DNA of 64,000 nucleotides from Neorhizobium sp. (GTDB taxonomy: Bacteria; Pseudomonadota; Alphaproteobacteria; Rhizobiales; Rhizobiaceae): NCBI GenBank assembly GCA_028283725.1, contig JAPWKC010000004.1, positions 806,001 to 870,000 of the forward strand, given 5' to 3'. The stretch's first letter is position 1. Every line of letters begins with the position of its first letter. Below, piece by piece: positions 44,993 to 53,752 of the stretch. The notes beneath the pieces were generated by a model, which was given only the letters and a program-made list of their open reading frames with translations, ran no database searches and was not told the origin of the DNA. Made by a program: the position numbers and the translations under genes.

Positions 44993-47900
44993 ATGATCGA
45001 TCTGCTGCCGCTCGCCCTTCTCGTCTTCCTCCTGATCATGCAGCGGAAGATGGGGGCGCGCGTCGCCGCGCTCGAAGACGAGGTGAAGGCGCTGCGGGAC
45101 GCAATCGGCGACAGAGATGCAGCCGTGCAGGCCGTCGCGAATTCCTCTGCGGGCGCAGATGCCGCGCAGCCATGGGGGAACGAGGACGAAGACGCGCAAG
45201 CCGCAGACGCCGGCAGTGGCCCGGCTGCGCTGCCTGCCGAGGCCTCCGTCGCAGCGATGGGGCATGCAGGCGAACAGGCGCAGGATCGCTTGCCGGACGC
45301 CACGACACTCGCGAGAGCCGCGCCGGATACGGATGGCACCGACGCGTCGGCTGCCGACAGCATGGCAAGAAGCCTTGCCGGGATGCGCGAGAGTTTCGAG
45401 AGCAATATCGGGGCGCGCTGGCCGGTCTGGGTCGGCGGCGTGGCGCTGGCGCTGGGCGGCATCTTTCTGGTGCGCTATTCGATCGAGGCCGGGCTGCTCG
45501 GGCCGGCCGCTCGGCTTGTTCTGGCAGCCGGGTTCGGCCTCCTGCTGCTGGTGCTTGGCGACGTGTTGCGCCGGCGCGGGCCATCGGTTTCAGCCAGTCT
45601 GCACACGGGTCATGCCCTCGGGCTTCCCTTTGGCCGTCGCTTCGGGCGTCACGCCGGAGAGATCGGTTCGGCCGGCACTGAGCAGGAGCCGGAGCCGGAG
45701 CCGATGGCAGATCCGACCGCCCAGTCGAATACCACCCAGTCGAAGACCGCCCGATCCGGCACAGCTCAGCCAGGCCGCCTTCAATCACCCGTTGCTCCTT
45801 CGAACACCACCCAATCGACGATCACCCACTCCGCCAGCGCCAAATCCACCAGTACAGAGCCCGGCACCGCTTTGCCGCCCGGCATTCCGGGTGTGCTGAC
45901 CGCAGCGGGCGCGCTGACGCTGATCGGGGCGATCTATGCGGCCTATGACGTCTACCAGTTCATCGGGCCCGCCCCCGCCTTCATGCTGATGGCGGCCGTC
46001 TCGCTCGGGACCGTGGCCCTGTCGCTCCTGCACGGACAGGCGCTGGCTGGCCTCGGGCTTCTCGGGTCGCTGGCCACGCCTGCCCTGGTGGCAAGCAGCG
46101 ATCCCAATATTTCAGGCCTCTTCGCTTTTCTAGCGCTCACCTTCGCCGCCGTCTGCGCCGCCTCGCGGCTGAGAGGATGGACGATCGTGCCGGCGCTCGC
46201 CAATCTCGGCATCGGCTTCTGGTCGCTCTTCTATCTTGCCGTCACCACCGATATCGATCCGGTGCCGCCCGCGCTGGCGCTGATCGTGATGATCGGCGGC
46301 ACGGCGTTTCTGTGGCCCGGTTCGGCCTATGGGCGCGATCTGTTCGATACGGGCGACGTGCGCACGCTATCCGGCGGCCTGCATGGGCTCCTGCGCCGCC
46401 CGCCGCTCAAAATCTCGCTGACGGCATCGCTGATGGCCGTGCTTGCAGCACTTGGACTGGCGGCCTCGATCACGCCGGGATCATCGGTCGGGGGATTGTT
46501 TGCAGCGGCGGCCGTCATCGCGTCGCTTGCCGCCTATGGCGCGAGCCGCGGCCGGGCGATCTGGGCCGGGATCATCGCCGGCTTCGGCGCGGTCGCCTCC
46601 GTGGCGCTGACGGCGGCAGACTATCTCGACTTTTCCCTGCCTTCGGTGATCGACGGGACGCTTTCCGCACCCGCAGGTCAGGCTCCTGCCGCACCCGCCC
46701 TGATCGGCAATACGGTGGAGATCGCGATCTTTCTCGGGCTCGGCGCGGTCTTTACCCTCGTCGGGCTTGCCGCCATCCGGCGCTACCGGGCCGACGATCC
46801 GGTCTTTGCTGCGGCCTGGGCCTTTCTTGCGCCGGCCGTGCCGCTTGCGATCGCCGTCATCAGCTTCTTCAATTTCGGCCATCTCGGCCGCGACTGGAGC
46901 CATGGGCTCTATGCGCTGGCGATCGGCCTCGTCATGCTGGGCGCGGCACAGTGGCTGCAAGCATCCGCCGGGAACCCTGCCACGCAGTCCGTCGATGAGG
47001 ACGACGCATCGGCTGCGGGCGAGAACAACCCGTTTGCCGCATGGCCGGCACATCTTGCCGTGACCGGCGCCTTTTCGGGCTTTGCCGTAGCGCTGCACGC
47101 GTTGACGAGCGGGATCGTCACGACCATTCTGGTCGCCCTGCTCGGCTTTGCCTTCCTGATCTCGGCGCGGGCAAAATCCTGGCCGGCGCTGCCCTGGATG
47201 ATGCCGCTTGCGATCCTCGTCGTCTTTGGCCGCATCGCCTGGGATCCGACGCTGGTCGGGGCCACGCATCTCGGCACGACGCCCTTCCTCAACGCGCTTC
47301 TGCCGGGCTATGGCATTCCGGCCGTGCTGGCGATCATCGCCGCCTATCTGCTGCGCCATTCCGCCGATCTGCGGCTGAAGAACGTGCTGCAGGCGCTTGC
47401 CGCGCTTTCGTCACTGATGGCGATCGCCATTCTCGTGCGCCATGCGATGAATGGCGGGACGCTCGACACGGCCGTGCCGACGCTTGCCGAACAATCGCTC
47501 TACACGCTTCTCGCCATCGCCTTTTCCGGCGTGCTGATGACGCTGGACGCGAAATCGCCGAGCGTCACCTTCCGCTACGGCTCGATGATCGCCGGCGTCA
47601 TCGCCACGCTCAACGTCCTGTCGCTGCATGTGTTTGCACTGAACCCGGTGTTTACAGGCGAAGGCACCGGCGCGTGGCCCCTCATCAACCTTCTCCTGAT
47701 CGGCTATCTCCTGCCGGCGATCGCCTATGGCATCGTGGCGTGGACGGCGCGCGGCAGGCGGCCGGCCATCTATGTGGCGATGCTCGGGATAGCCGGCGCC
47801 GTGCTCGGTTTCCTGTGGGCGACGCTCTCGGTGCGGCGCTTCTTCCAGGGGCCGAATATCGACCTGTGGAAAGGCTTCGGCGCGGCGGAAACCTACAGCT

Positions 47901-48175
47901 ATTCGGTCGTCTGGCTGCTGATCGGGGTGGCACTTCTGGCGCTCGGCTCGCGGCTTGAGGCGCGCGCACTTCGGCTTGCGGCGGCAGGCCTCGTGCTGAT
48001 CGCCGTCATCAAGGTGTTCCTCGTCGACATGTCCAATCTGGAAGGCATCCTGCGGGCGCTCTCCTTCATCGGGCTCGGCGCTGTTCTGATCGGGATCGGG
48101 CTTTTCTACCAGCGCATTCTGGGCAAGAAGGGCGGCAGCGAAAAGACGGCCGATTCTGCCGGGGAGAGACCATGA
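44993..48175 (+). CDS. Giant DUF2339 multi-pass membrane protein
   Basis: The 1060-residue protein begins with one membrane helix (LLPLALLVFLLIMQRKMGAR) and a coiled acidic segment, then a conserved motif WPVWVGGVALALGGIFLVRY (about 142-161). More than twenty membrane helices follow to the C-terminus. Between about 230 and 300 there is a Ser/Thr/Gln-rich hydrophilic insert with repeated NTTQS units. DUF2339 proteins are widespread in Proteobacteria with no known activity. The stop overlaps the ATG of the next gene. Confidence 0.88.
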   Translation: MIDLLPLALLVFLLIMQRKMGARVAALEDEVKALRDAIGDRDAAVQAVANSSAGADAAQPWGNEDEDAQAADAGSGPAALPAEASVAAMGHAGEQAQDRLPDATTLARAAPDTDGTDASAADSMARSLAGMRESFESNIGARWPVWVGGVALALGGIFLVRYSIEAGLLGPAARLVLAAGFGLLLLVLGDVLRRRGPSVSASLHTGHALGLPFGRRFGRHAGEIGSAGTEQEPEPEPMADPTAQSNTTQSKTARSGTAQPGRLQSPVAPSNTTQSTITHSASAKSTSTEPGTALPPGIPGVLTAAGALTLIGAIYAAYDVYQFIGPAPAFMLMAAVSLGTVALSLLHGQALAGLGLLGSLATPALVASSDPNISGLFAFLALTFAAVCAASRLRGWTIVPALANLGIGFWSLFYLAVTTDIDPVPPALALIVMIGGTAFLWPGSAYGRDLFDTGDVRTLSGGLHGLLRRPPLKISLTASLMAVLAALGLAASITPGSSVGGLFAAAAVIASLAAYGASRGRAIWAGIIAGFGAVASVALTAADYLDFSLPSVIDGTLSAPAGQAPAAPALIGNTVEIAIFLGLGAVFTLVGLAAIRRYRADDPVFAAAWAFLAPAVPLAIAVISFFNFGHLGRDWSHGLYALAIGLVMLGAAQWLQASAGNPATQSVDEDDASAAGENNPFAAWPAHLAVTGAFSGFAVALHALTSGIVTTILVALLGFAFLISARAKSWPALPWMMPLAILVVFGRIAWDPTLVGATHLGTTPFLNALLPGYGIPAVLAIIAAYLLRHSADLRLKNVLQALAALSSLMAIAILVRHAMNGGTLDTAVPTLAEQSLYTLLAIAFSGVLMTLDAKSPSVTFRYGSMIAGVIATLNVLSLHVFALNPVFTGEGTGAWPLINLLLIGYLLPAIAYGIVAWTARGRRPAIYVAMLGIAGAVLGFLWATLSVRRFFQGPNIDLWKGFGAAETYSYSVVWLLIGVALLALGSRLEARALRLAAAGLVLIAVIKVFLVDMSNLEGILRALSFIGLGAVLIGIGLFYQRILGKKGGSEKTADSAGERP

Positions 48176-48843
48176 GCGAGACCGAGACGACGCCGATTGC
48201 CGACCTGAGCCGCGCTTTTGCCCCTTACGAGAGTTTGGCCGAACAGCTCATCGCGCATGCGGCCGACAGCAATGACGGCAGCCACGACATCGCCCATATC
48301 CTGCGCGTCTTTCGCAATGCGATGCGCATCCATGGCGCTGAAGGCGGCGACGGAAGGGTGCTTGCGGCAGCGGTTCTGCTGCATGACTGCGTGTCGGTGG
48401 AAAAGAATTCTCCGCTTCGCGCCCAGGCCTCGCGGCTTGCGGCGGACAAGGCCTCCGGCATCCTTTCCGGTCTCGGCTGGAGCGGGGAGACGGTCGACGC
48501 TGCGGCGCATGCCATTCTGACCCATTCGTTTTCCGCCAATATCGCGCCCGAGACGATCGAGGCGAAGATCCTGCAGGATGCCGACCGGCTGGATGCGATC
48601 GGCATGGTGGGCGCGGCGCGCTGCTTTTACATCGCCGGCCGGATGGGCTCGGGCCTTTACGATGTCGCCGATCCGCTGGCCGAACACCGGCCGCTCGACG
48701 ATAAAGCCTTTGCCATCGACCATTTTCCGGCAAAACTGTTCAAGCTGGCCGACGGTTTCCAGACGGCGGCCGGACGGGCGCTTGCCGTTGAGCGCCATGC
48801 GCGGCTGAAAACTATGCTCGACCTTTTTCTCGACGAAATCTGA
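48172..48843 (+). CDS. HD domain phosphohydrolase (YedJ-like)
   Basis: The 223-residue protein has the HD motif set: HDIAHILRVFRNAMRI (His), AAAVLLHDCVSVEKNSPLRA (HD pair) and ILTHSFSANIAPETIEAKIL followed by QDADRLDAIGMVGAARCFYI (distal Asp). This is the YedJ-type HD family, whose substrate is not settled. ATGA overlap couples it to the DUF2339 gene. The MOSC gene starts 11 bases after its stop. Confidence 0.9.
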   Translation: MSETETTPIADLSRAFAPYESLAEQLIAHAADSNDGSHDIAHILRVFRNAMRIHGAEGGDGRVLAAAVLLHDCVSVEKNSPLRAQASRLAADKASGILSGLGWSGETVDAAAHAILTHSFSANIAPETIEAKILQDADRLDAIGMVGAARCFYIAGRMGSGLYDVADPLAEHRPLDDKAFAIDHFPAKLFKLADGFQTAAGRALAVERHARLKTMLDLFLDEI

Positions 48844-48854
48844 AGGCCAATGCC

Positions 48855-49703
48855 ATGCGTATCAGCAAACTCAATTTCTATCCTCTGAAAAGCGGTCGCG
48901 GCATTGCGCTCGATACCGCCGAGATCGGGCTTTCTGGCATTCCGGGCGACCGGGTGATGATGCTGTCGGACCCGAGCGGGATGTTCATCACCCAGCGCGA
49001 ATTGCCGATGCTGGCGCAGGTGATCGCCATTCCCGCCGAAGGCGGCGTGTCGCTTGCCATCGAAGGACGCGGCGAGATCTTCGTGCCGACGCCGGCCGGC
49101 GACCGACGGATGGATGTCGCGGTGTGGAAATCGATCGTCAGTGCCGCTGTTGCCGAGGATGCGGCAAACGCTGCGCTGTCACAATGGTTCGGCCGCGAGG
49201 TGCGGCTGGTGTTCTTCGATGAAGGTGCCAAGCGCACCGCAAGCGCCGAATGGGCCGGGCCGGAAACGCCGGTGACGTTTTCCGACGGTTATCAGGTTCT
49301 GGTGACGACGACCGGTTCGCTTGCGGCCCTCAATGCCGATATGGCGGCAAAGGGCGAAGGCGCCATCGGCATGGAGCGGTTCCGCCCCAATATCGTCCTC
49401 GACCATGATGCGCCTTGGGCCGAAGACGGCTGGGACGGGATCGAGATCGGCGGCATCCGCTTCGATTTCGTCAAACCCTGCGCCCGCTGCATCATGACCA
49501 CGCAGGACCAGACGACCGGATCACGCGAGCACGAGAACCCGATGCCGGCCATGGGCCGCATCCGCATGTCGGCCGACCGGCGCGTACCGGGGCCGCTGTT
49601 CGGGTGGAATGCCGTGCCGCGCGCAACGGGCACGATCCGGCTCGGCGACGAGGCGAAAGTCACGGGAAGCCGTGACAGCTGGGCAATCAAGCGCCGGGGA
49701 TAA
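48855..49703 (+). CDS. MOSC domain protein (YcbX-like)
   Basis: The 282-residue protein has an N-terminal MOSC_N beta-barrel (ISKLNFYPLKSGRGIALDTA, FITQRELPMLAQVIAI) and a C-terminal MOSC domain with FRPNIVLDHDAPWAEDGWD and the conserved cysteine in VKPCARCIMTTQDQTTG. Such proteins bind molybdenum cofactor and reduce N-hydroxylated compounds or mobilise sulfur. YcbX proteins often carry a C-terminal ferredoxin domain, which is absent here. Confidence 0.9.
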   Translation: MRISKLNFYPLKSGRGIALDTAEIGLSGIPGDRVMMLSDPSGMFITQRELPMLAQVIAIPAEGGVSLAIEGRGEIFVPTPAGDRRMDVAVWKSIVSAAVAEDAANAALSQWFGREVRLVFFDEGAKRTASAEWAGPETPVTFSDGYQVLVTTTGSLAALNADMAAKGEGAIGMERFRPNIVLDHDAPWAEDGWDGIEIGGIRFDFVKPCARCIMTTQDQTTGSREHENPMPAMGRIRMSADRRVPGPLFGWNAVPRATGTIRLGDEAKVTGSRDSWAIKRRG

Positions 49704-49983
49704 CGGCGCATCAAGAGGCAGCCGGCAGGACGCGGGCCAGCAAGGCACCGGCCGGCAGGATGCAGGCCCACAAGGCGGCAGGATGCAGGCTGGCATGAAC
49801 GCTGGCCGGCAGGGCGCTGGCGACCGGACGGCAGCATGCGGGGCTGCGAGACGTCGGCTGGCAGGCCGCAGGCCTGCAAGGCGCGAGCCGGTTGGAAACC
49901 GGTCGGCAGGACCGAGGGATGAGAGATGCTGGGCCGCGGCATCGAAAACAGCAGCGGGCGCGCAAGATCGGCGGGAGGGCGGA
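49704..49983. repeat. Degenerate tandem repeats, about 27 bp, between MOSC and GFA3
   Basis: Imperfect units resembling GGCCGGCAGGATGCAGGCCC with an ACAAGGC tail recur about seven times between 49716 and 49912. In one plus-strand frame they encode 8-10 residue Gly/Arg/Gln/Ala units such as GRQDAGPQG. The frame is continuous with the downstream GFA gene, but I see no start or conservation that would make it coding. Confidence 0.5.
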
Positions 49984-50445
49984 ATGGCGCAGCGAGAGGG
50001 CGGCGAAGGAAACAGGGATGGCGCGACATCGACCCCGCGCCTGCTTGCCGGTTCCTGCCAGTGCGGTGCCGTCACCTATGCGGTTGCGGATGAATTTTCC
50101 TATGCGCTCAACTGTCATTGCTCGCTCTGCCGCCGCGCCACCGGCAGCGCCTTCAAGCCGCTTGCCGGCATCGCGCGGGGAAAACTGACGATCACGAGGG
50201 GAAAAGACGCACTCAACATCCTCGGCACCGAGGACTGGCACGACGCCCGTTGCAGCCTCTGCGGCTCTCTCCTCTATGCCATCGTCCGCGACGGCCAATT
50301 TGCGCATGTGACGATGGGAACGCTCGTCGACACGCCGAGCATCCGCCCGAGCGCCCATATCTTCGTCGGCTCCAAGGCCGAATGGTTCACCATCACCGAC
50401 GACCTGCCGCAATATCCGGAGCATGTGGTGCGGGACACGGGATGA
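49984..50445 (+). CDS. GFA family protein 3
   Basis: The 153-residue zinc protein has the GFA cysteine pattern: LAGSCQCGAVTYAVADEFSY, LNCHCSLCRRATGSAFKPLA and RCSLCGSLLYAI. It is more distant from the tandem pair at 18355-19373 (it has CHCSLCRRATG rather than CHCRMCQKAFG), so it is not a recent copy. GGGAGGG precedes ATG 49984; the frame is open far upstream through the repeat region, but without a supported start. It is convergent with the HxlR gene. Function is unproven. Confidence 0.85.
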   Translation: MAQREGGEGNRDGATSTPRLLAGSCQCGAVTYAVADEFSYALNCHCSLCRRATGSAFKPLAGIARGKLTITRGKDALNILGTEDWHDARCSLCGSLLYAIVRDGQFAHVTMGTLVDTPSIRPSAHIFVGSKAEWFTITDDLPQYPEHVVRDTG

Positions 50446-50451
50446 CCGGTC

Positions 50452-50865
50452 TCAGCCCTTGGCCTTGAACATCGCGCGGGCGCGGCGGATTTCGTCGTGA
50501 TGCTTTTCCGCCCAGATCCAGACCCCGCAAAAGGCCTTGCCGAGGCTGCGCCCGAGCGGCGTCAGCGCATAGTCGACATGCGGGGGAATGACCGGGTGGA
50601 CGGTGCGGCGGACCAGACCGTCCTCCTCCATGCGGCGCAGGGTCTGCGTCAACATCTTCTGGCTGATGCCGCTGACGGTCTTGCCGAGCTGGGTGAAGCG
50701 CAGCGTGCCGTTTTCCTCCAGCGTCTCGATGACGAGCATGGTCCATTTGTCGGCGACCTTGCCGATAATGTCCTCGACCAGCTTTTCGAGCGCCGGATCG
50801 AAGGTCTCGGGAACCGGTCCTTCGCTGCGTTTTTCGATATCCGGGTCGGCTAAAGCCCTGCGCAA
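50452..50865 (-). CDS. HxlR family transcriptional regulator
   Basis: The 137-residue winged-helix protein has the HxlR core: VADKWTMLVIETLEENGTLR, FTQLGKTVSGISQKMLTQTL, then RRMEEDGLVRRTVHPVIPPH and VDYALTPLGRSL. The usual N-terminal redox cysteine of HxlR-type sensors is absent here; the only Cys is in KAFCGVWIWAEK near the C-terminus. It is divergent from an SDR gene, with a 19-bp dyad between them, and probably represses it. Confidence 0.9.
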   Translation of the reverse strand: MRRALADPDIEKRSEGPVPETFDPALEKLVEDIIGKVADKWTMLVIETLEENGTLRFTQLGKTVSGISQKMLTQTLRRMEEDGLVRRTVHPVIPPHVDYALTPLGRSLGKAFCGVWIWAEKHHDEIRRARAMFKAKG

Positions 50866-50906
50866 CAGACACTCTCCTTTTGGTGTGTATAAATCTTTCC
50901 GGTGCC

Positions 50907-50925
50907 TACTTCAGAAATGAAAGTA
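50907..50925. promoter_or_regulatory. Dyad TACTT-N9-AAGTA: candidate HxlR operator
   Basis: The element lies in the 104-base gap between the divergent HxlR and SDR genes. TACTT at 50907-50911 and AAGTA at 50921-50925 are exact complements. The TACT/AGTA half-sites recall operators of HxlR-type regulators such as YodB. A TATAAA hexamer lies at 50888-50893. Confidence 0.45.
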
Positions 50926-50969
50926 TGAGACTTAACTTCGGTGCAGACAACAGCAAAGAGGCTCTTCCC

Positions 50970-51737
50970 ATGCAGATGACCGGCAACACCATTCTCATCA
51001 CCGGCGGCGGCTCCGGGATCGGCGAGGCGCTCGCCCACCGGTTCCATGATCTGGGCAATGTCGTCATCATCGCCGGGCGGCGGCTGGAGGCGCTTCAAAA
51101 GGCGGTCGGCGACCGGCCGAACATGCATGCGCTTTCGCTCGACATCGACAATGCCGACAGTATCACGGCTTTCGCCAAGACGCTGGTTGCGCAGTTTCCC
51201 GCGGTCAATGTCGTCATCAACAATGCCGGCATCATGCGGATGGAAATGCTCGACCGCGCCCGCGACCTGAGCGACGCCGAGGCGACGATCAACACCAATC
51301 TGCTCGGCCCGATCCGTCTCACCGACGCGCTTGTCGAACACCTCGCGACACAGCCGAATGCGGCGATCGTCAACGTCACGTCGGGCCTTGCCTTCGTGCC
51401 GCTTACCGTGACGCCAACCTATTCGGCCACCAAGGCAGCGATCCACAGCTATACCGTTTCGTTGCGCGAGGTGCTTGCGGGCAAAATCGAGGTGATCGAG
51501 CTTGTGCCGCCGGCCGTGCAGACCGAGCTGACCCCCGGCCAGTCGACCCGCGAGGGCTATCTGCCGCTCAAGGATTTCATCGACGAGGTGATGACGCTTT
51601 TCGCCAAGCAGCCGACGCCGTCGGAAATTCTGGTGCAGCGCGTCGGCTTCCAGCGCAATGCGGAAGCGGAGCACCGGTTCGATGCGGCAGTGACCACGCT
51701 CAACGAATTCGCCCGCAAGGCGCGCGAAGGAAAGTAG
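50970..51737 (+). CDS. Short-chain dehydrogenase (DltE-like)
   Basis: The 255-residue SDR has the cofactor motif ILITGGGSGIGEALAHRFHD (about 8), NNAGIMRMEML and the catalytic YSATKAAIHSY, with Ser in IVNVTSGLAFVPL. It continues LVPPAVQTELTPGQSTREG, which resembles the DltE-annotated SDR group. ATG 50970 is the first start that gives a normal N-terminus. Paired divergently with HxlR, it may handle a reactive carbonyl or quinone sensed by the regulator; that part is inference. Confidence 0.88.
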   Translation: MQMTGNTILITGGGSGIGEALAHRFHDLGNVVIIAGRRLEALQKAVGDRPNMHALSLDIDNADSITAFAKTLVAQFPAVNVVINNAGIMRMEMLDRARDLSDAEATINTNLLGPIRLTDALVEHLATQPNAAIVNVTSGLAFVPLTVTPTYSATKAAIHSYTVSLREVLAGKIEVIELVPPAVQTELTPGQSTREGYLPLKDFIDEVMTLFAKQPTPSEILVQRVGFQRNAEAEHRFDAAVTTLNEFARKAREGK

Positions 51738-51835
51738 CGGAACCCGCCCGCCATCAGGGGCTTCCATATTGACGGGAAGCCCCGCCCGGCAGATTGTTCC
51801 TTGCAGGTATCTTGCAATTCACACTCTGCCGGACG

Positions 51836-52084
51836 ATGGCGATGAACACTTATTTTATCGTGTTTCTGCTGATGGCCGCCTGCGGACTGGCCAGCGCCTT
51901 AGGGCCTCCGAGGGCGCTTGGCGGATCCAATATGCGGCAGGCGGTGAAGGATGCCGAGCGACGGCTGGGTCAGGTCTCCTCCAGAGACGACGCCCGGCGC
52001 GCCGCACGGAAAAATCTCCTGCTGCTTGTCTGGCTCGTCGCCACGGTGGCCTTGCTCGCCTGCCTGCTCGACGGGTTGCTGTAA
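51836..52084 (+). CDS. Small membrane protein with two helices
   Basis: The 82-residue protein has an N-terminal hydrophobic helix (MNTYFIVFLLMAACGLASAL), a basic-acidic loop (MRQAVKDAERRLGQVSSRDD) and a C-terminal helix (NLLLLVWLVATVALLACLLD). The start is ATG 51836 or 51842. I recognise no family. Neighbouring genes do not hint at function. Confidence 0.5.
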   Translation: MAMNTYFIVFLLMAACGLASALGPPRALGGSNMRQAVKDAERRLGQVSSRDDARRAARKNLLLLVWLVATVALLACLLDGLL

Positions 52085-52250
52085 CCTTCGCGAGCGGGCT
52101 GAAAACGCTTTTCACACGCTGCTGGCCCCGCTCGCCCTATAGTGGGTCAAATCGCGAAACGCATCAATTGCGAGCAAAATTCCCAAGACTTTCTTGATCG
52201 GCCGGCCGTCATCCTGACGTTGCATTCACCCTTCAACTTCAGGTCCGCTC

Positions 52251-52628
52251 ATGCCCTCCAGACAAAAACTGATCGCTGTCGCTATCGCTCTGCTTGCCGG
52301 CGCCTCGTCCGCCGGCGCCCAATCCAACCTTGCCGCGCCCTTTGTTGCGGGGCGCGGACAGGTTCCGGCCGGTTACACGAGCATGTCCGTCAATCTCGGC
52401 CTCAACATTCCCACCGATGAAAAATCGGATATCGATGCGCAGATCGAAACCGCTCAGGTGCGGGCCTACAAGCTCGCCGGCCGGCAATGCGATCTCGTCA
52501 AGGCCACGATCGCAAGCGATTGCAGGATCATGAGCGTCGACGGCTCGGTCAACACGCAGCGGCCGATGCAGGCGACAAGCATATCGATCAACCTCAGGGT
52601 CTCGCTCGCCGTCAAGCTGAAGGAGTAA
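52251..52628 (+). CDS. Exported hypothetical protein
   Basis: The 125-residue protein has a typical signal peptide (MPSRQKLIAVAIALLAGASS ending AGA before QSNLAAP). The mature part is beta-rich with YTSMSVNLGLNIPT and ATSISINLRVSLAVKLKE and two cysteines (GRQCDLVKATIASDCRIMSV), probably a disulfide. The repeated SxSxNL strands suggest a beta-sandwich related to SIMPL-like periplasmic proteins, but I cannot confirm it. ATG 52251. Confidence 0.6.
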   Translation: MPSRQKLIAVAIALLAGASSAGAQSNLAAPFVAGRGQVPAGYTSMSVNLGLNIPTDEKSDIDAQIETAQVRAYKLAGRQCDLVKATIASDCRIMSVDGSVNTQRPMQATSISINLRVSLAVKLKE

Positions 52629-52709
52629 AGCGTGGCGCGGACTTTGACGTCCGGTGCCGCGCTCCCACTCCCTGCTCTTGCATCCACGCCTTCGGCCGGA
52701 TGCCGGTTT

Positions 52710-53333
52710 TCACTTCGGCGGGGTTGCCCCGTCGATGCCGACGCGAAGCGCCTCGGCCGTCACCATGTCGTCGCCGCTCGTCTCGCCCTGAACCGAGAGT
52801 GCTGCGCCCGGCTTCAGGTCGTCCTTGGTGGCGGAGGCAAGGGCCAGGATGGTCGTGCCGGCCGGAATGTTCACCTTGCGCTGACCGCCCTTGTAGGCGA
52901 GCGTCAATGACGGGCCATCGACGCTCTTGACCGCATCGGCCACCGTGGCATTGGTCATCTGGCCGTTCGGCCTGACGTTCCACGCGCGGTCGCCTTCACC
53001 GGTTCCCTTCATCGAGGCCGGGAAAATCACCACCTGCACAGCGCCGTTGACGCCGCTTGCGGTCGGCTCCGAGCCGACGCCGACGAAGTCACCGGGCTTG
53101 ATATCCGCAACAGTGGCATTCTTCATGCCCATGATCTTCATCTGCGGCCCGATCATCACCATGATCTCCTTGCCGTCGACGCTCTTCATCTGAAGCGTAT
53201 CGTCCTTGACGCTTTCAATGACGCCGCTCAGGCGCACCTTGTCGGCAGCGTAAGCGCCATGGGCCGCGATCACGGTCACGACCGCGCCGGCCGCAAGAGA
53301 CTGGAACGTGGTCGTCAGAATGCGGTTGGTCAT
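52710..53333 (-). CDS. Exported protein with two OB-like (DUF5666-type) repeats
   Basis: The 207-residue protein has a signal peptide (LAAGAVVTVIAAHGAYA before ADK). Two beta-rich modules follow: RLSGVIESVKDDTLQMKSVD with IMVMIGPQMKIMG and KPGDFVGVGSEPTASGVNGA, then VKSVDGPSLTLAYKGGQRKV and TTILALASATKDDLKPGAAL. This layout fits the DUF5666 type of periplasmic OB-fold proteins, role unknown. ATG 53333 has GGGAGAGAAAC upstream. Confidence 0.75.
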   Translation of the reverse strand: MTNRILTTTFQSLAAGAVVTVIAAHGAYAADKVRLSGVIESVKDDTLQMKSVDGKEIMVMIGPQMKIMGMKNATVADIKPGDFVGVGSEPTASGVNGAVQVVIFPASMKGTGEGDRAWNVRPNGQMTNATVADAVKSVDGPSLTLAYKGGQRKVNIPAGTTILALASATKDDLKPGAALSVQGETSGDDMVTAEALRVGIDGATPPK

Positions 53334-53752
53334 GTTTCTCTCCCGTGAGGCGATCTGGGGCGCGCGGAAACTCCGCCTTGCCCGATGACAGTCGCGCTCT
53401 CTACGGATTAGCAGCCACGCAGAGAGTGGGCCAATCACACAACGGTTACGGTCTGTCGCAGGGTCCAAAGCCCTGCGGGCCGGCCCCTGTCGGCAATTGA
53501 TGCGGCTCGGCAACGCTGCTCCTGCTTGCAGCGGCAACTGCGGCATTTCGACGCCTTGCCGCTTCACAATCAGAGGTACCAGTTCTATAGATCGTGCGAC
53601 GGCATAGCTTGCCCGACGGCTGATCCTTCCCGCCTTGCGCGAAGGCGCCGTTCGCCTGCGCTGCCTCTCGCATCATTCGGCCCTTTTCACCGCACCGCCC
53701 ATCGTTACCGCCCCATCCTCACCTCCCTGCCCGCATAGCAAAGATCCAGTCC
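53334..53752. other. Divergent intergenic region without a gene
   Basis: The 419 bases between the leftward DUF5666-type gene and the rightward DMT transporter contain no frame with a ribosome site or known domain, and no notable repeat. Both promoters must be here. Confidence 0.4.

Noticed and set aside
49609..49983. Upstream extension of GFA protein 3 through the repeats
   Set aside because: It would overlap the MOSC gene and consist of degenerate repeats; GGGAGGG before 49984 marks a better start.
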